Below are positions 6,488 to 7,276 of a DNA stretch of 7,276 nucleotides, in pieces (positions within the stretch are counted from its first letter, which is position 1; every line of letters begins with the position of its first letter). The position numbers and the translations under genes were made by a program. The stretch comes from Lachnospiraceae bacterium (GTDB lineage: Bacteria; Bacillota; Clostridia; Lachnospirales; Lachnospiraceae): assembly GCA_017651385.1 (NCBI GenBank), contig JAGCCY010000142.1:1-7276 (forward strand), in the 5' to 3' direction. The notes under the pieces were generated by a model. That model was not told where the DNA came from. It searched no databases and saw only the letters and a program-made list of their open reading frames with translations.

Positions 6488-7276
6488 ATGAAGATCAAAC
6501 GAATTATCGGAAAAGTCCTTTATCACGCCTTTATCCTTGCACTCGGATTTGCAATGATATATCCGGTTTTATGGATGATATCGGGCTCACTAAAAAACAA
6601 CGGCGAAATATTGAGCGGTTCGCTAAGCCTTATCCCTCCTGCCTGGAGATGGGACAATTTCCAAAGAGGATGGAAAGGTTTCGGACATGTAACATTTACC
6701 ACATATTTTAAAAATTCACTCATCATTACATCGATAGCAACGTTCGGAACGGTGATCAGTTCTTCTGTTATCGCGTATGCTCTTTCAAGGATCAATTTCA
6801 AGGGCAGAAAGTTCTGGTTTACCCTCATGATAGGCACAATGCTTCTCCCCGGGCAGGTTGTAATGATACCGCAGTATCTTATATACAATCGTATCGGTTG
6901 GGTCGGAACTCCCTTACCGCTTATAGTTCCGCACTTTTTCGGGGCGGCGTTCTTTACCTATATGATGATGCAGTTTATGCAGGGTATACCGCGGGAACTT
7001 GATGAGGCGGCCATAATCGACGGCTGCAGTAAGTACTCGGTCTTTACAAGAGTGGTCTTTCCTCTTTTAAAACCCTCGATAATATCCACGATCATCATCC
7101 AGTTTTACTGGAAATGGGACGATTATATGGGACCTATGTTATACTTAAGCAAGCCGGAATCATATACGGTCTCGATAGCGGTCAAGCTTTTTGCCGATGC
7201 TACCAGTACAACAGATTACGGTGCAATGTTTGCAATGTCGACATTGTCGATGTTGCCGGTATTTTTCATTTTCCTG
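6488..7276 (+). CDS. Sugar ABC transporter permease, MalG/UgpE-like (CUT1), 3' end cut by the window
   Basis: The ATG at 6488, ten bases after the previous stop and eight bases after AGGA (6476-6479), opens 263 codons with no stop before the window ends. The product starts MKIKRIIGKV, then a first membrane segment (about 12-32) ending in the FAMIYPVLWMISGSLK pattern typical of MalG-like permeases. Further segments lie near 76-98, 110-130, 138-160, 195-205 and 246-263. The EAA loop is at 173-192 (EAAIIDGCSKYSVFTRVVFP), with Gly179. The family is usually about 275-285 residues, so only the last 15-20 are missing. It pairs with the preceding permease to form the channel, and short spacing indicates a shared transcript. 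An ATPase gene might follow, but many Gram-positive CUT1 systems borrow a shared MsmK-type ATPase. Confidence 0.94.
   Translation, partial: MKIKRIIGKVLYHAFILALGFAMIYPVLWMISGSLKNNGEILSGSLSLIPPAWRWDNFQRGWKGFGHVTFTTYFKNSLIITSIATFGTVISSSVIAYALSRINFKGRKFWFTLMIGTMLLPGQVVMIPQYLIYNRIGWVGTPLPLIVPHFFGAAFFTYMMMQFMQGIPRELDEAAIIDGCSKYSVFTRVVFPLLKPSIISTIIIQFYWKWDDYMGPMLYLSKPESYTVSIAVKLFADATSTTDYGAMFAMSTLSMLPVFFIFL

Noticed and set aside
6523..6888. 121-codon minus-strand frame over the second permease
   Set aside because: It is opposite a clear MalG-like permease with an intact EAA loop and shows no domain of its own.

Overview
The window looks like a chromosomal carbohydrate-use locus from a low-to-moderate GC Gram-positive anaerobe, most plausibly a Lachnospiraceae-type Clostridium relative. 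The reasons are strong AAGGAGG-type ribosome binding sites, a lipoprotein-anchored sugar-binding protein with an Ala/Ser/Thr/Glu-rich linker, frequent ATA isoleucine codons, and an AraC regulator with an N-terminal cupin. The genus is an inference; there is no rRNA or other marker here.

Layout: (1) positions 1-224, minus strand, hold the N-terminal 74 codons of an AraC-family sugar-responsive regulator that runs off the left edge. (2) Positions 225-349 are a divergent control region with three TGTA-type repeats. (3) Positions 350-3836 are a tight rhaB-rhaA-rhaD operon: L-rhamnulokinase, L-rhamnose isomerase and L-rhamnulose-1-phosphate aldolase, joined by a 4-base ATGA overlap and a 2-base gap. 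(4) Positions 3837-4046 are an AT-rich control region with a promoter candidate and no clear terminator. (5) Positions 4047-5408 encode a sugar-binding lipoprotein. (6) Positions 5409-5538 hold two consecutive hairpins, the second followed by a T-run. (7) Positions 5539-7276 encode two CUT1-type ABC permeases, the second cut by the right edge about 15-20 codons before its expected end.

Together: the transporter would import a rhamnose-containing sugar or oligosaccharide. RhaA converts L-rhamnose to L-rhamnulose, RhaB phosphorylates it, and RhaD splits the product into dihydroxyacetone phosphate and L-lactaldehyde. The divergent AraC protein is the natural candidate regulator, as in enterobacterial rhaSR-rhaBAD, though the AraC cupin here need not be orthologous. 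No ATPase for the transporter, no lactaldehyde-processing enzyme, no rhamnose mutarotase and no glycosidase lie in the window.

I see no mobile element, CRISPR, tRNA or rRNA and no clearly undescribed system. The points most worth a second look are the double hairpin between the binding-protein and permease genes, the sharp codon-use contrast between the binding-protein gene and its neighbours, and the repeats in the two control regions.
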